Positions 34,302-44,067 of a DNA stretch of 64,000 nt are shown in pieces. The notes below the pieces were generated by a model. That model ran no database searches and was not told the origin of the DNA. It saw only the letters and a list, made by a program, of their open reading frames with translations. A program made the translations under genes and the position numbers. How positions within the stretch are numbered: position 1 is the stretch's first letter; every line of letters begins with the position of its first letter. The stretch is from Parietichytrium sp. I65-24A (Eukaryota > Sar > Bigyra > Thraustochytrida > Thraustochytriidae), in contig BLSF01000036.1 of NCBI GenBank assembly GCA_012862575.1, forward strand, positions 248,001 through 312,000, in the 5' to 3' direction.

Positions 34302-34870
34302 GCCGTTTTTCTTCCCTCCTGCACTTGCGCTTTTACTTTTATGTGAGGGCGTACGCCCCTGTGTACTCGCTCACGAGGTCCTCGCCGCGGACCGTTTACT
34401 GAACGCTACTAACTGCACAAGTTGGCTAACGAGCTCTATCACGAGTCACGTCCCCGTGTTCCGCTGACATGAAAAACATGAAATGATGTAGTGTGCATGA
34501 GGAATGTCGCTAGCCGTAGGTGGGCCAAACATCAAGCGAACCAGAACAAAGGAGAGGTTGCGAAAGGCGTTTCGCAGCGCTCTCTTTGCCGAATGACGTG
34601 ATACGATTAGCAACCACCTCCAAAAATAAATAGTATATGCAATCGTGGACGGGTGCAAAGGGTTTCTCAGCGCGTTCGAACGCCATGCCAAATTGACAAT
34701 TAACGTGAGCGGACGGAGAGGGTTGGCGTTGCGCGGTGTTTGCTTTGGCCCGCATTTGCTTCTATATTTGCTTGCATTTGTTACAGTGGAAATACAGTGG
34801 AGATACTGTGGAGAAGAGCGACTCCGATTTAGGTGACAGGTTTGGTAGTCTGTCCAGTTCGTACTACGAC
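34302..34870. other. Divergent promoter region
   Basis: About 570 bp between the divergent Rab-like and HAD phosphatase genes. Nothing else is recognisable. The open frame extends upstream of 34871 without a convincing start. Confidence 0.5.
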
Positions 34871-35614
34871 ATGGAGGCGAAGAAGGTTGCGGTGGTTTTC
34901 GACTATGACTGGTCGTTGATCAACACGAACAGCGACACGTATGTGTTCGAGCAGCTGGGCGGACTGGATTATGTCAAGGAGCAGAGCGCTGGCAGGCGTG
35001 GGCAATGGACGCGGATCATTGACGAAGGTTTGGTGAGGCTGCAGTCTGGCGGGGTTTCGGTGGATGAAATCAAGAAAGTGCTTGCAAACGTCCCGGTGCT
35101 TGAGCCAATGGTGGAGTCGATTAGAGTGGCTCACGGTCGTGGTGTTCCGGTGTACATAGTCTCGGACGCGTCACAGGTGTTTATTCAGTCCTTTCTAGAC
35201 GAGCGAGAGATGGGTCCGCTCGTGGCAGGTATAGAAACGAATCGAAGCTGGATAGAGGAAGAAACCGGGTTTTTGCGCGTATCCCCACATCAGCCGAGTG
35301 ACGGTCCCGCGCATGGATGCCCGTTATGCCCCCCGAACCTATGCAAGGGAAAAGTTTTACGTGAAAAGCTTGGTTTACTTGACCAGTTCGATAAAATCAT
35401 CTACATTGGGGATGGCAACGGCGACTTTTGCGCAGCTACAACGTTACGCAGCGACGATGTCCTTCTTGTTCGCCAAGACGAAGATTACCCAAGTGCAATG
35501 GGCCTATGGCGCAGAATGGAGAAAGAAAAGGAAACGAACCCTGTATTGGCTCGAACAGTTGCTTGGAAAACTGGTGAAACTGTCCTCCAGACCATAACTC
35601 AAGAGACTCAGTGA
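34871..35614 (+). CDS. PHOSPHO1/PHOSPHO2-type HAD phosphatase
   Basis: A 247-residue HAD-superfamily phosphatase of the PHOSPHO family, which removes phosphate from phosphocholine, phosphoethanolamine or pyridoxal 5'-phosphate. Motif I is FDYDWSLI, with Asp11 as nucleophile and Asp13 as acid/base. The family Cys motif CPLCPPNLCKGKVL resembles C..CP.N.CK in PHOSPHO proteins, and its Lys serves as motif III. Motif IV is YIGDGNGDFC. The ATG at 34871 places motif I next to the N-terminus as in the family, so upstream in-frame codons were left out. No signal peptide, so it is probably cytosolic. Which substrate is preferred cannot be read from the sequence. It shares a divergent promoter region with the Rab-like gene. 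Confidence 0.9.
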   Translation: MEAKKVAVVFDYDWSLINTNSDTYVFEQLGGLDYVKEQSAGRRGQWTRIIDEGLVRLQSGGVSVDEIKKVLANVPVLEPMVESIRVAHGRGVPVYIVSDASQVFIQSFLDEREMGPLVAGIETNRSWIEEETGFLRVSPHQPSDGPAHGCPLCPPNLCKGKVLREKLGLLDQFDKIIYIGDGNGDFCAATTLRSDDVLLVRQDEDYPSAMGLWRRMEKEKETNPVLARTVAWKTGETVLQTITQETQ

Positions 35615-36083
35615 GAAGGCTTCTTCGACGACAGCAGAAGACCTCTTGCGCGTTGGAAGACAGGACAGGACGATACGAAGAGATTGATCGAAATTGTGAA
35701 TTTATTCTATTTGCTAGTTTTGTAGTATGGATTTCTTCTCGTTACTTGTTTTAAAAGTTGACAGAGAGATCCTGGGTCCTTTTTTAAAGGGGATGGGCAT
35801 CGAACTTTGCGGCTTTTGGAGTGAGCAGACAAAAGAAAAATCATTTCATATAGGTTTCGCAGTGGATTTCGAAGACAAGAAGACAAGACAGCCCCAGAAA
35901 CATAGCGCTCCAAAGGAAGAGAAAAAACGTAGGAATTCGTAAATCGTCCACGATATATCCCGCTCCTATAAAAAGGAAAACTACCTTTCAAGCCGCATGA
36001 GCTCATGCCTTGGAAAACCTCCTGCTTCAGTAATAAGCAAAAGAGACCTGCCGCTCAGCCCCCAAACTCCTCTGCGTCCATCT
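35615..36083. other. Convergent intergenic spacer
   Basis: Two overlapping small open frames on opposite strands (35707-36006) have no recognisable content. No gene is supported. Confidence 0.5.
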
Positions 36084-36311
36084 TTAGACGGCCATGGTGT
36101 CGCCGAACTGGAGGATGAGCACAGTCGCAGTCACAAACGAAGTCACGTTAAGGAGCAGCCTCTTGTTGGTCTCTCTCTTCTTTGGGTCCTTGCCGAGGTA
36201 CTCCTGCTGCAGCCGCTGGACGTTGTACTTGACAAGCTCCACAACTCCTGCGTTTGCGTCTGGCTCTGGGAGATCTCCCCCGGCTTGTGCCTGCTCCTGG
36301 AACATGAACAT
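36084..36311 (-). CDS. Small tail-anchored protein, 75 aa
   Basis: I do not recognise this protein. The 75-residue frame starts with ATG at 36311 (a second ATG at 36305) and looks coding. It has a Gln/Pro/acidic N-terminus, an amphipathic stretch VVELVKYNVQRLQQEYLG and a basic KDPKKRETNKR patch. A C-terminal hydrophobic helix follows (about residues 53-67, LNVTSFVTATVLILQF) with a very short tail. That layout is typical of tail-anchored proteins of mitochondrial outer membrane or ER. CT repeats just upstream (36341-36366) read GA on the sense strand, as at other gene starts here. It could be a small translocase or complex subunit, but nothing specific supports that. Confidence 0.55.
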   Translation of the reverse strand: MFMFQEQAQAGGDLPEPDANAGVVELVKYNVQRLQQEYLGKDPKKRETNKRLLLNVTSFVTATVLILQFGDTMAV

Positions 36312-36827
36312 CTTTCCTGTTTACCACCGAATTTGCTCTACCTCTCTGTCTCTGTCTCTCTGTGTGTTTCCTGCGTGAATCAGTCAATCAATCAATCAGT
36401 CAGTCGATCCCTCTGCTTGTCCGTGTCGTGTGTCAGGCGCCTTGCGATGGTGGGTGAGTCTCTCTCTACGCTCTCTAGGCACTCTCTGCACGTCGTGAAG
36501 CCCCATCCATTGATCATTTTGCAGGGAACGCTTCGCGAGAGCTTGAAGAATGATAAATTGTTCTCTTTCTGGACCACTCGCGACATCCATCGTGACGCTG
36601 TAGCTCTTGTAGCTCGCAGCTACCAGGTACTGAGTACCTGTAGCCAAGTGCCAAGTCCGCATGTGGGTCTGTTTCACAGCCGATTGGCGATATGGAGATG
36701 GTGGATGTTGATGGAAGAACATCACAAGATTGAAAGCGAGCGAGGTTGGGAGCAAGGAAAGGAAGATGATGGTGCCTCGATATTTGCAGCGTGTTGGGAT
36801 TGACTTTGTTAATTTATCATTATGACG
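36312..36827. other. Intergenic region with CT, AATC/AGTC repeats and a palindrome
   Basis: CTCTGT repeats at 36341-36366, AATC/AGTC units at 36378-36405 and the inverted repeat CAGGTACTGAGTACCTG at 36624-36640. No gene supported. Confidence 0.6.
36624..36640. repeat. Perfect short inverted repeat CAGGTAC-TGA-GTACCTG
   Basis: Seven-base arms around a 3-base centre. Its core TACTGAGTA belongs to the TACTCAGTA motif that recurs in non-coding DNA of this window. It might be a protein-binding site. Confidence 0.6.
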
Positions 36828-37832
36828 TTACAAGCCGAGCACGGGTGATTCCTGCTTCTGAATAATGCGTTGGTTTAAGAGATCTAAAAGAGCGTACAGA
36901 GTCCGAACAGATGGCACGTCCACGGCGGCAAGGCGGGCGAATTCTAGGAATGAGGCGAGAATGTCAATTTCTAGAGGCTTGCGTTTCAGAACGTCCTGCA
37001 ACATGGAGGTCTTGTGCGTGCCCACGTTGACAAGCCTGTCAATGCGCTCGGTGATAGAGATGTTAACGGTTATGCCAAGCGCTGCAGCGACTCGAATAGC
37101 TTCCCGCATGCACTCCTCGCAAAGGTTTCTGGTGTATTGGTTGGTCCCGATATCTGCCAAATTCCCCCCTGTGAGAGCAGAGATTGGATTGAAGCAAAGG
37201 TTTTCGATCAGCTTCACCCATACTTCGTGGCGAAAGTCTTCAAACATTGGCGCTTGGAACCCGGACCGCTCGAGGAGGGAGGAGATTTCCTTGAGCCGCT
37301 CAGAGATGGTTCTATCCGGCTCCCCGAGAGGCATTATAGCATGTGAACGATGCAAGATCCTTCCAGGCTGTTCGATTTCGGCTGCCACATAAGCAATTGC
37401 ACCAACGATGCGCTCGCGGCGTAGGCAGCCAAGCTTGCCGGAAGGGTCCACGCTATTCACTCTGTACCCGTCGTGCTCGCCACCGTTTTTGTAAAAGTAC
37501 CACCACGGCAGACCGTTCTGTACGCACACCACCGTGGTTCCTTCATGACAGGCTGCTTCCACCTGGTCAGCAATATCTGCGAGACTATGTGTCTTGACGG
37601 TGATAAAGATGATGTCGAACTGGGCGCCGTCTAGATTTGGCGCTACCTTGACCTTATCAAAAGTGCGCACGTGGCCATCAATCATTCGCACTTCGATTCC
37701 GCCTTGTTCGACAAACTTTGCCAGGTGCTCGCCGCGAGCAGTAAGCGTCACTTGCACATCTTCCAGCTGAGAGAGGTGCGCGCCGAGCACTCCGCCGATT
37801 GACCCGGCTCCCACGATCGCCACGCGTTTCAT
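36828..37832 (-). CDS. 2-dehydropantoate 2-reductase (ketopantoate reductase)
   Basis: A 334-residue NADPH-dependent ketopantoate reductase of the ApbA/PanE family, which makes pantoate for coenzyme A. The N-terminal Rossmann motif is VAIVGAGSIGGVLGAHL (residues 4-20). ITVKTHS and VVCVQNGLPW mark the end of the nucleotide domain. The helical C-terminal domain has the catalytic Lys in HEVWVKLIENLCFNPISALT and the substrate-binding Glu in KRKPLEIDIL. Length matches the family and no intron is present. There is no mitochondrial presequence, so it is probably cytosolic. Related ApbA-like dehydrogenases with other 2-oxo acids cannot be fully excluded. Confidence 0.9.
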   Translation of the reverse strand: MKRVAIVGAGSIGGVLGAHLSQLEDVQVTLTARGEHLAKFVEQGGIEVRMIDGHVRTFDKVKVAPNLDGAQFDIIFITVKTHSLADIADQVEAACHEGTTVVCVQNGLPWWYFYKNGGEHDGYRVNSVDPSGKLGCLRRERIVGAIAYVAAEIEQPGRILHRSHAIMPLGEPDRTISERLKEISSLLERSGFQAPMFEDFRHEVWVKLIENLCFNPISALTGGNLADIGTNQYTRNLCEECMREAIRVAAALGITVNISITERIDRLVNVGTHKTSMLQDVLKRKPLEIDILASFLEFARLAAVDVPSVRTLYALLDLLNQRIIQKQESPVLGL

Positions 37833-38376
37833 TGCCCTTTTCTCGACCTACGCCGCTCGCCCTTTACTTGCACGCGAGTCTCCGTTTTCGCAAACCTCTT
37901 ACATTCAGACTTTGCCCCGAGCAGACGCGGAATTCGGGGATTTTACCTTTGCTGAGTGCTAATTGAGAGAGCTAGTTATCTAGCCGGAAGACGAGTGTGC
38001 GCCATCCGAATCGTAAAAAACGCTCTCGACTCGCGTGATGACACGACTCGCAGCAGTCAGTTATACTCAGTTCCAAGTAACTTATTCGGCGCTGTGACTG
38101 TCAAGGGTGGGTGAAAGAAACTACGACATGTGAGTGACCCACCCATCGCGGATGTTGAGCCCGGAGACCGCGTTGCACCAGTGAGACCAGCGAGCGGTGT
38201 TCATGTCCGGGCACCGCAAACAGTGCTACTCTAGTTCACTGTACAGTCCGTACGATGTTTTTCGAGTTTTTATCTAGTAGAGAACATTTTTTCTAAATTC
38301 TTTAAAAGTACAATTCTGTGCCCGGCTATCTTGGGCGATCTTGGCGAGAGGGTGATGAAAGAGAAGTTGAACACAC
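37833..38376. other. Intergenic region with a GC-rich inverted-repeat island
   Basis: Mostly featureless except for 38130-38222, which is GC-rich, forms several perfect stems and is open on both strands. It is described separately. Confidence 0.5.
38147..38216. repeat. GC-rich nested inverted repeats, possible structured RNA
   Basis: GCCCGGA at 38159-38165 pairs perfectly with TCCGGGC at 38206-38212, and nested inside ACCGC at 38167-38171 pairs with GCGGT at 38194-38198. Alternative stems also exist: CGCGG 38147-38151 with CCGCG 38168-38172, and GCGGTG 38194-38199 with CACCGC 38212-38217. It does not fold as a standard tRNA or match any RNA family I can recall. It might be a ncRNA, a gene fragment or chance. 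Confidence 0.35.
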
Positions 38377-39222
38377 TTAGTAGTGCGATGCCTGGGACAC
38401 GGACACCCGCATCATGTTGTTGCGCCAGTCATATCCAACTGCTGAAAGTGGCTCGCCGTTGGCACCGTTGTCATAATGGTTCTCGAGGTGCTTGCCTTCG
38501 TTGATGCCATGGAACCCGCGGTGGACGTGTACGAACCCTTCTCCGTTTCCGGATCTCACGTTGCCACTCTTCGCATGGCAGGCTGGGCCTGGAATGCTCG
38601 TGCAAAGCTCGTTGTTCTCTTCGCTTCCCGCGTCCAGCCCTGGGAACGACATTTTGTCGCCGTGCTGAAGCGCAAGCCCGTTCACAGCCACGAAGCAGTC
38701 GTTGGTGTTGATTGCCATGGAAGCGATGCTGACACGGTCGTAGTCATCGTTGACACGGACTTTGAACGTGCTCGATTTTCCTGGCGCTGCTCCGCTAGCT
38801 TCGCCGACTGAAAGAACTCCGTATTGGGACTTGTAGTACGATTTCAGAGCATCAGGGTTTCCGTTCTCGGCCAAGATAGCGAGCGGCTCAGACGCTGGCG
38901 AGCCTTGCGCGTAGAGGGGAAGCGCGTCTTTGTTGTGAACCATGACGAAGAAGTTGGAGAAAGGCTGCTGGAAAGACAGGTTGTTGACGGTAATCTCCAA
39001 CTCTTTGACGCATCGGCCGTGGTCCTTGAAGTACCCAACCTCGCACGCGCAGTCGTCAAAACTGTTGTAGCACTTGCGGTCTGGAAGACGGTGAGAGTTG
39101 GCTCCGCAGTGGAAGTCGTTTTTGCAAGAGGTGAGGTCCCGGGCCAGGACGGAGCCACGCACAGAGTCGGCGTTGGCCCCCGAGAGCGCAAGAGTGGCTG
39201 CTGCAAAAGCTGCAAATTTCAT
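38377..39222 (-). CDS. Secreted spondin-domain protein
   Basis: A 281-residue secreted protein. The first about 18 residues (MKFAAFAAATLALSGANA) are a clear signal peptide. A Cys-rich EGF-like segment follows (about 33-73, six Cys, ending FKDHGRCV). Then comes a spondin N-terminal-type domain (about 76-281), identified by ITVNNLSFQQPFSNFFVMVH, GSPASEPLAILAENGN and a later beta-sandwich with TFKVRVNDDYDRVSIASM. This domain occurs in extracellular proteins such as F-spondin and in many microbial secreted proteins of unknown role, where it can bind metal or matrix. The C-terminal His-rich run (VHVHRGFHGINEGKHLENHY) supplies possible metal ligands. Likely an extracellular adhesion or wall protein; function is inferred only. 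Confidence 0.85.
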   Translation of the reverse strand: MKFAAFAAATLALSGANADSVRGSVLARDLTSCKNDFHCGANSHRLPDRKCYNSFDDCACEVGYFKDHGRCVKELEITVNNLSFQQPFSNFFVMVHNKDALPLYAQGSPASEPLAILAENGNPDALKSYYKSQYGVLSVGEASGAAPGKSSTFKVRVNDDYDRVSIASMAINTNDCFVAVNGLALQHGDKMSFPGLDAGSEENNELCTSIPGPACHAKSGNVRSGNGEGFVHVHRGFHGINEGKHLENHYDNGANGEPLSAVGYDWRNNMMRVSVSQASHY

Positions 39223-40327
39223 TTTTGGCTTGTTCGAAAGATTAGAGCGGCGCTTCCATTATCTTGAGAATTGCTTCTTCTGTTTTCGTGGTGGTTGTTT
39301 TCAGTGTTTTTTCTTGATCGTCGGAGTTGTGGTTCTGCAACCCATCCAATTCCGAGCTCGTGGTGTCAATCAAAAGTGTCAACCAAAGCAAATCCCAAGG
39401 CTTTCCTGAGCCAACCACATCATCCACTATTCTTGCATCTGTGTGTCGGTGTGTCGGTGTGCTTTCAGGACTCCGAAGTCCAGCAACAAGCATGTGTCAG
39501 CGCCAATGTCGCGCTATATTTGAATTCCGCCGCGACACACATTCATTCGAATTGGCATTCTTCTTCAAGGTTATCGTAAGAGGAGACACAGGAGTCAACT
39601 CTTCAGCGTTCGGCGCAAAACACATGGCATTCCAGTGATCATCGTGATCATTTTATCGATGCCACACGCAACATGAGTCAGCGTGAAATTCACGTGGCTT
39701 ATCCACACTTCAGTGTATTGCGTAATGCTGTCTATCTGAGACATACTCGCGGATGTTATAGAAAGCTCCAAGTAGAAGCTATTTCTCTGCGCTGAAGTAT
39801 TGCTCTCTATAGACATGTTCAGCAACGAGAGCAGAAGCGTCCAACAACAATTTGCGGAACGGAGCGAATGCATTGTGGGTTGCATTCAAGGTGGATACCG
39901 AGCGGCGAAAAGGAAGCGTGCAGTTTTGGATACAAATTCTGGAGCTCTCGCTACTTGCCGGTCCGCTAGCTTCGGTTGCACCGTCTTCACAGATCTTCAC
40001 AGTCATGTTAGGCTAGCCCCCTGCTACCCCTGCTGACTCGACCGACTTGTTTCACGTCACGCGAACACCCCGAATGACGCAAGAATTTAACATTCGACTA
40101 CATGCATCTAGAAACATTTAGAATCTTTCAGAATTGCTTTTTTGAACAAAAAAGGAGTCCAGTCAAAGTCATGGAACCCGGGGATTGAACCCAAAAACAA
40201 AAAAACAAAAAAAAAATCGAAAGATCAGAACGAATACTTTAACAAGGTTAAAAAACGACAGAGATGCGTGACGGCAAGCGTCCCGCGGGTAATATGTAAA
40301 GAAATGTGCGAACGGAACACTTCAAAT
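39223..40327. other. Intergenic region, 1.1 kb
   Basis: Small open frames on both strands (39242-40036) overlap each other and show no recognisable domain. An A-rich tract lies at 40195-40220, next to a tRNA T-arm-like sequence near 40172-40192 that has no partner acceptor stem. No gene supported. Confidence 0.5.
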
Positions 40328-43300
40328 TCACAGCGCTGGATCGAAAGAGAGGTTTTCCTGAAGATAAAGAAGGCCCCAGATCCAAGGGGCATTCATGGCC
40401 AGAGAAACGAGCAGCAAAAGGTACCCAAAGCGTTCCCAAGACTTTAGACGCTTCTTGAGTGCAGTGCTGATAGCCTCGCGCATGGAAAGTCCGTCTTCAG
40501 TAACTGCCTCTGGGTACACCATTCTTCCGGAGTCGGTACAGCTACCCAAGAAGCTGTACGGTCCGACAATCAGGTGCCGCCAGCTCAAGCGAACCATAGC
40601 TCTCATGAAGAAGAGCCGGCCAATGTTCATCAGGGTGAAAGTTGCAATTACCATAAAGGTTCCAAAAACTTGGGCATGGAACCAATTCTCAGTGGTGCAC
40701 GCAGCGTCATGGATTGCAGTTCGGAGGATGTTTTCATTTGGACCGCTGCAAGGGCTGTTTGTTGGGCTAGAATCAGAGGAACGAAGCGAAGTGCAGGTGC
40801 CCACGGCGCTACAGTCGTACACGGCCTGGTCATTTGGGACGCTAAACGTGTACCCCCACTCGGCACGCGTGACGTTGGGCTCCAGCTCAACATTGAGCGC
40901 AGCATCGATGGCAGCAAAGTCCAAGCAACTCACTAGAGCCTTGTTCTGCGCCTGAACCGTTGTGAACCGATCGATGAAGTTGTTGTAGTTCTCGGCAATA
41001 TTGTTGTACTCCACCGCGTCATCGAGGGTGTTCTGGTTGCACTGCACATCGCGACCGTTGTTTAGATCGTCCACGCGTTCAGTCGCGAGGCGATCACCCG
41101 AGGAAGCAGAGTACTGGAACAGAATGGAGTATCCGTTCCGGTAGAGCATCGTTCCGGTGGCATTTCCACTCTCGATGGCGTCAGAGTCGTTCTGGACACA
41201 GCCTTCAATGTACTGGTAATACAGCGGTGAGTACATGTACCAGGCGATGTAAAGAAGCGTGGCCATGGTCGCAAAGAAGAATACGGCAATGACAAGTGGG
41301 TTGGTAATGATGGCGGCAATCTTTTGAGCAGGGGTTGATTTTGGCCCCCAGCCAGAGCCTGCAGACGCCTTGACACGGGCATCACCAGGAGGAGTTCCGA
41401 GCGAGGACATGGTCCAGTATTTGCGGATGATAAAGATCGTGTGGAAAACACGCCACGCAATATCGAACCACGTCAGCAAATTGGTGACATCTGACATACC
41501 GCTGGTGACGGACTCGATGATATCGTCACCATAAACGAAGAAGTTCCACTCAGAGTGGTCACGGGCCTTCGCTATGAGACTTTGACCCGACGACGTCACG
41601 CTGATGGAGGAAGTGTTTGCAATGATGTCATCATCGCTCGCGTCGTTCTCCGCAACAGACAACAGCTTGAGCTTTGAATTCAGACCAGGAACAAAGTTGG
41701 TGCCATTAGCTTGGAGCGATGCCACGGTCTCATCAGCGGCAGTAATCGGCTCTGGGTCGTAATCTGACGTCCAGTCGTCCCAAGAGTTCGTGGCCGTGTC
41801 AGTCATAGTATTATGCTTGATCTGTGCTGCACTTTCCTGGACATCGAGATCACTAGTCACCCCAGTGAGATAGGTCTCGGTCTTGGAAAAAATACTAGAC
41901 GGGTCAGAGACTCCGCTGTAGGCACGGGAACTGAACGCACTGACAGTGCCGAGCACGGTGGGTTCTGACGCATCGCTAGTCGCTGGAACAGTGAGGCTTC
42001 CTGCAGCGTCGACAAAAACGCCAACCACAGTGTCGTCGAGGCTCTTGATGAGAGCGAGATACTTTTCCATTTCCGCGGACACCTGCTCCCGAAAGCTGAT
42101 TGTTTGCGTCTTGATAGCGGTAAACTGCTGAAAAGCGCCTTGGTACGTCTCATTGAAGGAGTCCACGACGTTGTTACCAGAGTTACAGGTTCCGCCAGGA
42201 ACCACGCAATTCTTGAACGAGCTATACTGAGTGCGAAGGGAACTATAGGTGGAGCTTGGGTCCTTGGCGGCGGCCACCATGGCATCTCCCTCTTCTTTCC
42301 AGTAGGTAGTCTTCGCTTCCATATAGTTCTTGTCGTACTGCTCTCGAGCGTATATTTGCGTCTGCAAGGAGAGAGCCTTCGACTCCGCCTTTGCCTGGAA
42401 TTCTTGCGCCTCCAGCAATGTGTTGAGGGCAGCGGCCTCACCTCTCACCAAGCCTGCCACCAGGGAGCACTCCTCGAGGGTTTCAGACCCTGGAACCGTG
42501 TACGCAGAGTAAACCAGGGTGCCATCGGTGACGAGTTCATTCATCTTGGTGAGGGTCAGATTGTTGGTCGCCTCAAGAAGAATCACGGTGCTGATGAGTC
42601 TCTCATTGTTTTCAGAATTGGCGTTGCGCAAAACCTCGATGCGAGCCACCTCCTTACTGTAGTCCCGATCGTACTGCGTCTCGCACGTGTCGGCATAGTC
42701 CTCCACACAAGTCTCGTACTTTGCTTGCTGATCTGTGGCAGAGGCGTAGGCATAGTTATTTCTCTCTGACATGTTGTCAAATCCGGGAGATACGATAAAG
42801 TGATTCACAATAGCTCTTGCAAGTGCAAAACATGTAAGCCACAACACTGACACTGCAAGGGCGGCCATAAATGCTCGTTCACAGATGTGTCTACTAGTGA
42901 TCTGTTTGGCAACTCCAGCGCCAGCACCCTTGATTCCTCCGCGAATGCGCTTTGCAAGGCCACGTTCCGCAACACTGCTGCTCGCTCCTACAGAGTCCCC
43001 TTCGCTCAGAACAGTCTCATCATCACTGTCGTAGTCTTGGTTTGGATTCTCGAAAGCATATTCGAACTCTCCGTCCTTGCGTCTGTTGTGGAATATCCCC
43101 GCCATGCTCAGAGGCCGCCCAGAAATCCGAAAATGTTTGCGATGATGTTCGCCAGCATTCATCTCATTGATTGCATTTGGGCTTGGTGGGCCGAGAGGAG
43201 ACAAATTCCTGCTATCCAAATGTGAAAAGCTGTGCGGGAAGCCATCGACTGGAGGAGGCGGGCCGCTTGGCAAACGGGGCTTTCCGTGCCGCTTGAGGCT

Positions 43301-43570
43301 GAACCTGCTCAGGATCGTTGGCTGGCGATGCTCCTCTTCCGAGTGCTCTGGCGGTGGGCCACTGGGCAGTGGCGCTGAGTTGTCTCCTTTCCTCAAGCTC
43401 AGTCGGTTCATGAGCCTTCCCAGGCTGGTCCGCAGTTTACCTTGGTGCTGCTCCCCGTCCTCACTTCGTCGCTGGAAGCTCATCTCCGAAACCCCGTCGC
43501 GGGCTTCATCGTCCTCGTCCAGGGCCCTGATGGCCGGTGGCGTGTTCACCCTTCGTCTGTACCCGTCCAT
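40328..43570 (-). CDS. Large multi-pass membrane protein of unrecognised family (paralogue A)
   Basis: A 1080-residue intronless protein with a 926-residue paralogue at 45776. It has an about 230-residue cytosolic N-terminus, Pro-rich and charged, with repeated LPSGPPP motifs. Hydrophobic segments follow at about 233-253, 692-715, 754-780, 968-993 and 1048-1070. The loop between the first two is about 440 residues, has NNLT, NETY and NGTN sequons plus Cys, and is probably extracellular or lumenal. A second Cys-containing loop spans about 780-965. Stretches shared with the paralogue include CERAFMAALAVSVLW, FIIRKYWTMSSLGTPPGDAR, YSPLYYQYIEGCVQ, GTMLYRNGYSILFQY, GPNENILRTAI and SCTDSGRMVYPEAVTEDG. 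I do not recognise the family; the topology loosely recalls DC-STAMP or prominin-like proteins, but no motif confirms that. It faces paralogue B head to head across 2.2 kb. Confidence 0.8.
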   Translation of the reverse strand: MDGYRRRVNTPPAIRALDEDDEARDGVSEMSFQRRSEDGEQHQGKLRTSLGRLMNRLSLRKGDNSAPLPSGPPPEHSEEEHRQPTILSRFSLKRHGKPRLPSGPPPPVDGFPHSFSHLDSRNLSPLGPPSPNAINEMNAGEHHRKHFRISGRPLSMAGIFHNRRKDGEFEYAFENPNQDYDSDDETVLSEGDSVGASSSVAERGLAKRIRGGIKGAGAGVAKQITSRHICERAFMAALAVSVLWLTCFALARAIVNHFIVSPGFDNMSERNNYAYASATDQQAKYETCVEDYADTCETQYDRDYSKEVARIEVLRNANSENNERLISTVILLEATNNLTLTKMNELVTDGTLVYSAYTVPGSETLEECSLVAGLVRGEAAALNTLLEAQEFQAKAESKALSLQTQIYAREQYDKNYMEAKTTYWKEEGDAMVAAAKDPSSTYSSLRTQYSSFKNCVVPGGTCNSGNNVVDSFNETYQGAFQQFTAIKTQTISFREQVSAEMEKYLALIKSLDDTVVGVFVDAAGSLTVPATSDASEPTVLGTVSAFSSRAYSGVSDPSSIFSKTETYLTGVTSDLDVQESAAQIKHNTMTDTATNSWDDWTSDYDPEPITAADETVASLQANGTNFVPGLNSKLKLLSVAENDASDDDIIANTSSISVTSSGQSLIAKARDHSEWNFFVYGDDIIESVTSGMSDVTNLLTWFDIAWRVFHTIFIIRKYWTMSSLGTPPGDARVKASAGSGWGPKSTPAQKIAAIITNPLVIAVFFFATMATLLYIAWYMYSPLYYQYIEGCVQNDSDAIESGNATGTMLYRNGYSILFQYSASSGDRLATERVDDLNNGRDVQCNQNTLDDAVEYNNIAENYNNFIDRFTTVQAQNKALVSCLDFAAIDAALNVELEPNVTRAEWGYTFSVPNDQAVYDCSAVGTCTSLRSSDSSPTNSPCSGPNENILRTAIHDAACTTENWFHAQVFGTFMVIATFTLMNIGRLFFMRAMVRLSWRHLIVGPYSFLGSCTDSGRMVYPEAVTEDGLSMREAISTALKKRLKSWERFGYLLLLVSLAMNAPWIWGLLYLQENLSFDPAL

Positions 43571-44059
43571 TGCGCGCTAGCTCGCTAGCTCCGAGCCGAG
43601 CGCAGAGACCTCTGCCCAACCTGGCTTGCCCAATCAGTCACAGTCACACTTGCCAAGTCTGAATCAGCCAACATCAGCCAACATACAAAAGCGACTCAGA
43701 CTATCTCAGACATCTTAATAATTTAAGACATCTGCCATTTCCCTCTTCGCACGCACGCGCACTAGCTTACTCTCTGAGTACTCAGTAATACTCAGTACCC
43801 AGTACAACACTGTAACTGCTAACCATCATCCCTTTTCACTGCTTGCTTCCCACTCCTTCCCTCTCTCACTTACCCTCGCGCTAACGATGGGCGTAGCAAC
43901 TGTGTGCGCTACCGCCGCCTCTTAGCTTGACGCCAGACGAGCCAGACTTAGCCAGACTCCTCCTGCGAGTCTGCGAGTGAAGCGAGGAAGAGTCACGTCA
44001 CGCAGGGGCTAAAGTGACGAGTGCTTCTCGGTGCACACCTTGGGCGGGGAGAGCAAGGA

Positions 44060-44067
44060 TGACGTCA
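44060..44067. promoter_or_regulatory. CRE-like palindrome TGACGTCA
   Basis: A perfect 8-bp palindrome identical to the bZIP/CREB consensus, about 490 bp upstream of paralogue A and 1.7 kb upstream of paralogue B. Another CACGTCAC-like site lies near 43995-44001. Function is inferred from the consensus only. Confidence 0.35.

Noticed and set aside
34736-34870. N-terminal extension of the HAD phosphatase
   Set aside because: The frame is open but begins at a non-ATG codon; PHOSPHO proteins place motif I close to the N-terminus, as ATG 34871 does.
38130-38222. tRNA-like start GCCCGGA resembling selenocysteine tRNA
   Set aside because: The pairing TCCGGGC is only 54 nt away and no TTCRA-type T-arm or proper anticodon loop can be drawn; kept only as an inverted-repeat island.
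40172-40192. tRNA T-arm-like sequence on the minus strand (GGGTTCAATCCCCGGG)
   Set aside because: No matching 5' acceptor strand, D-arm or anticodon arm lies at the right distance; at most a chance B-box-like match.
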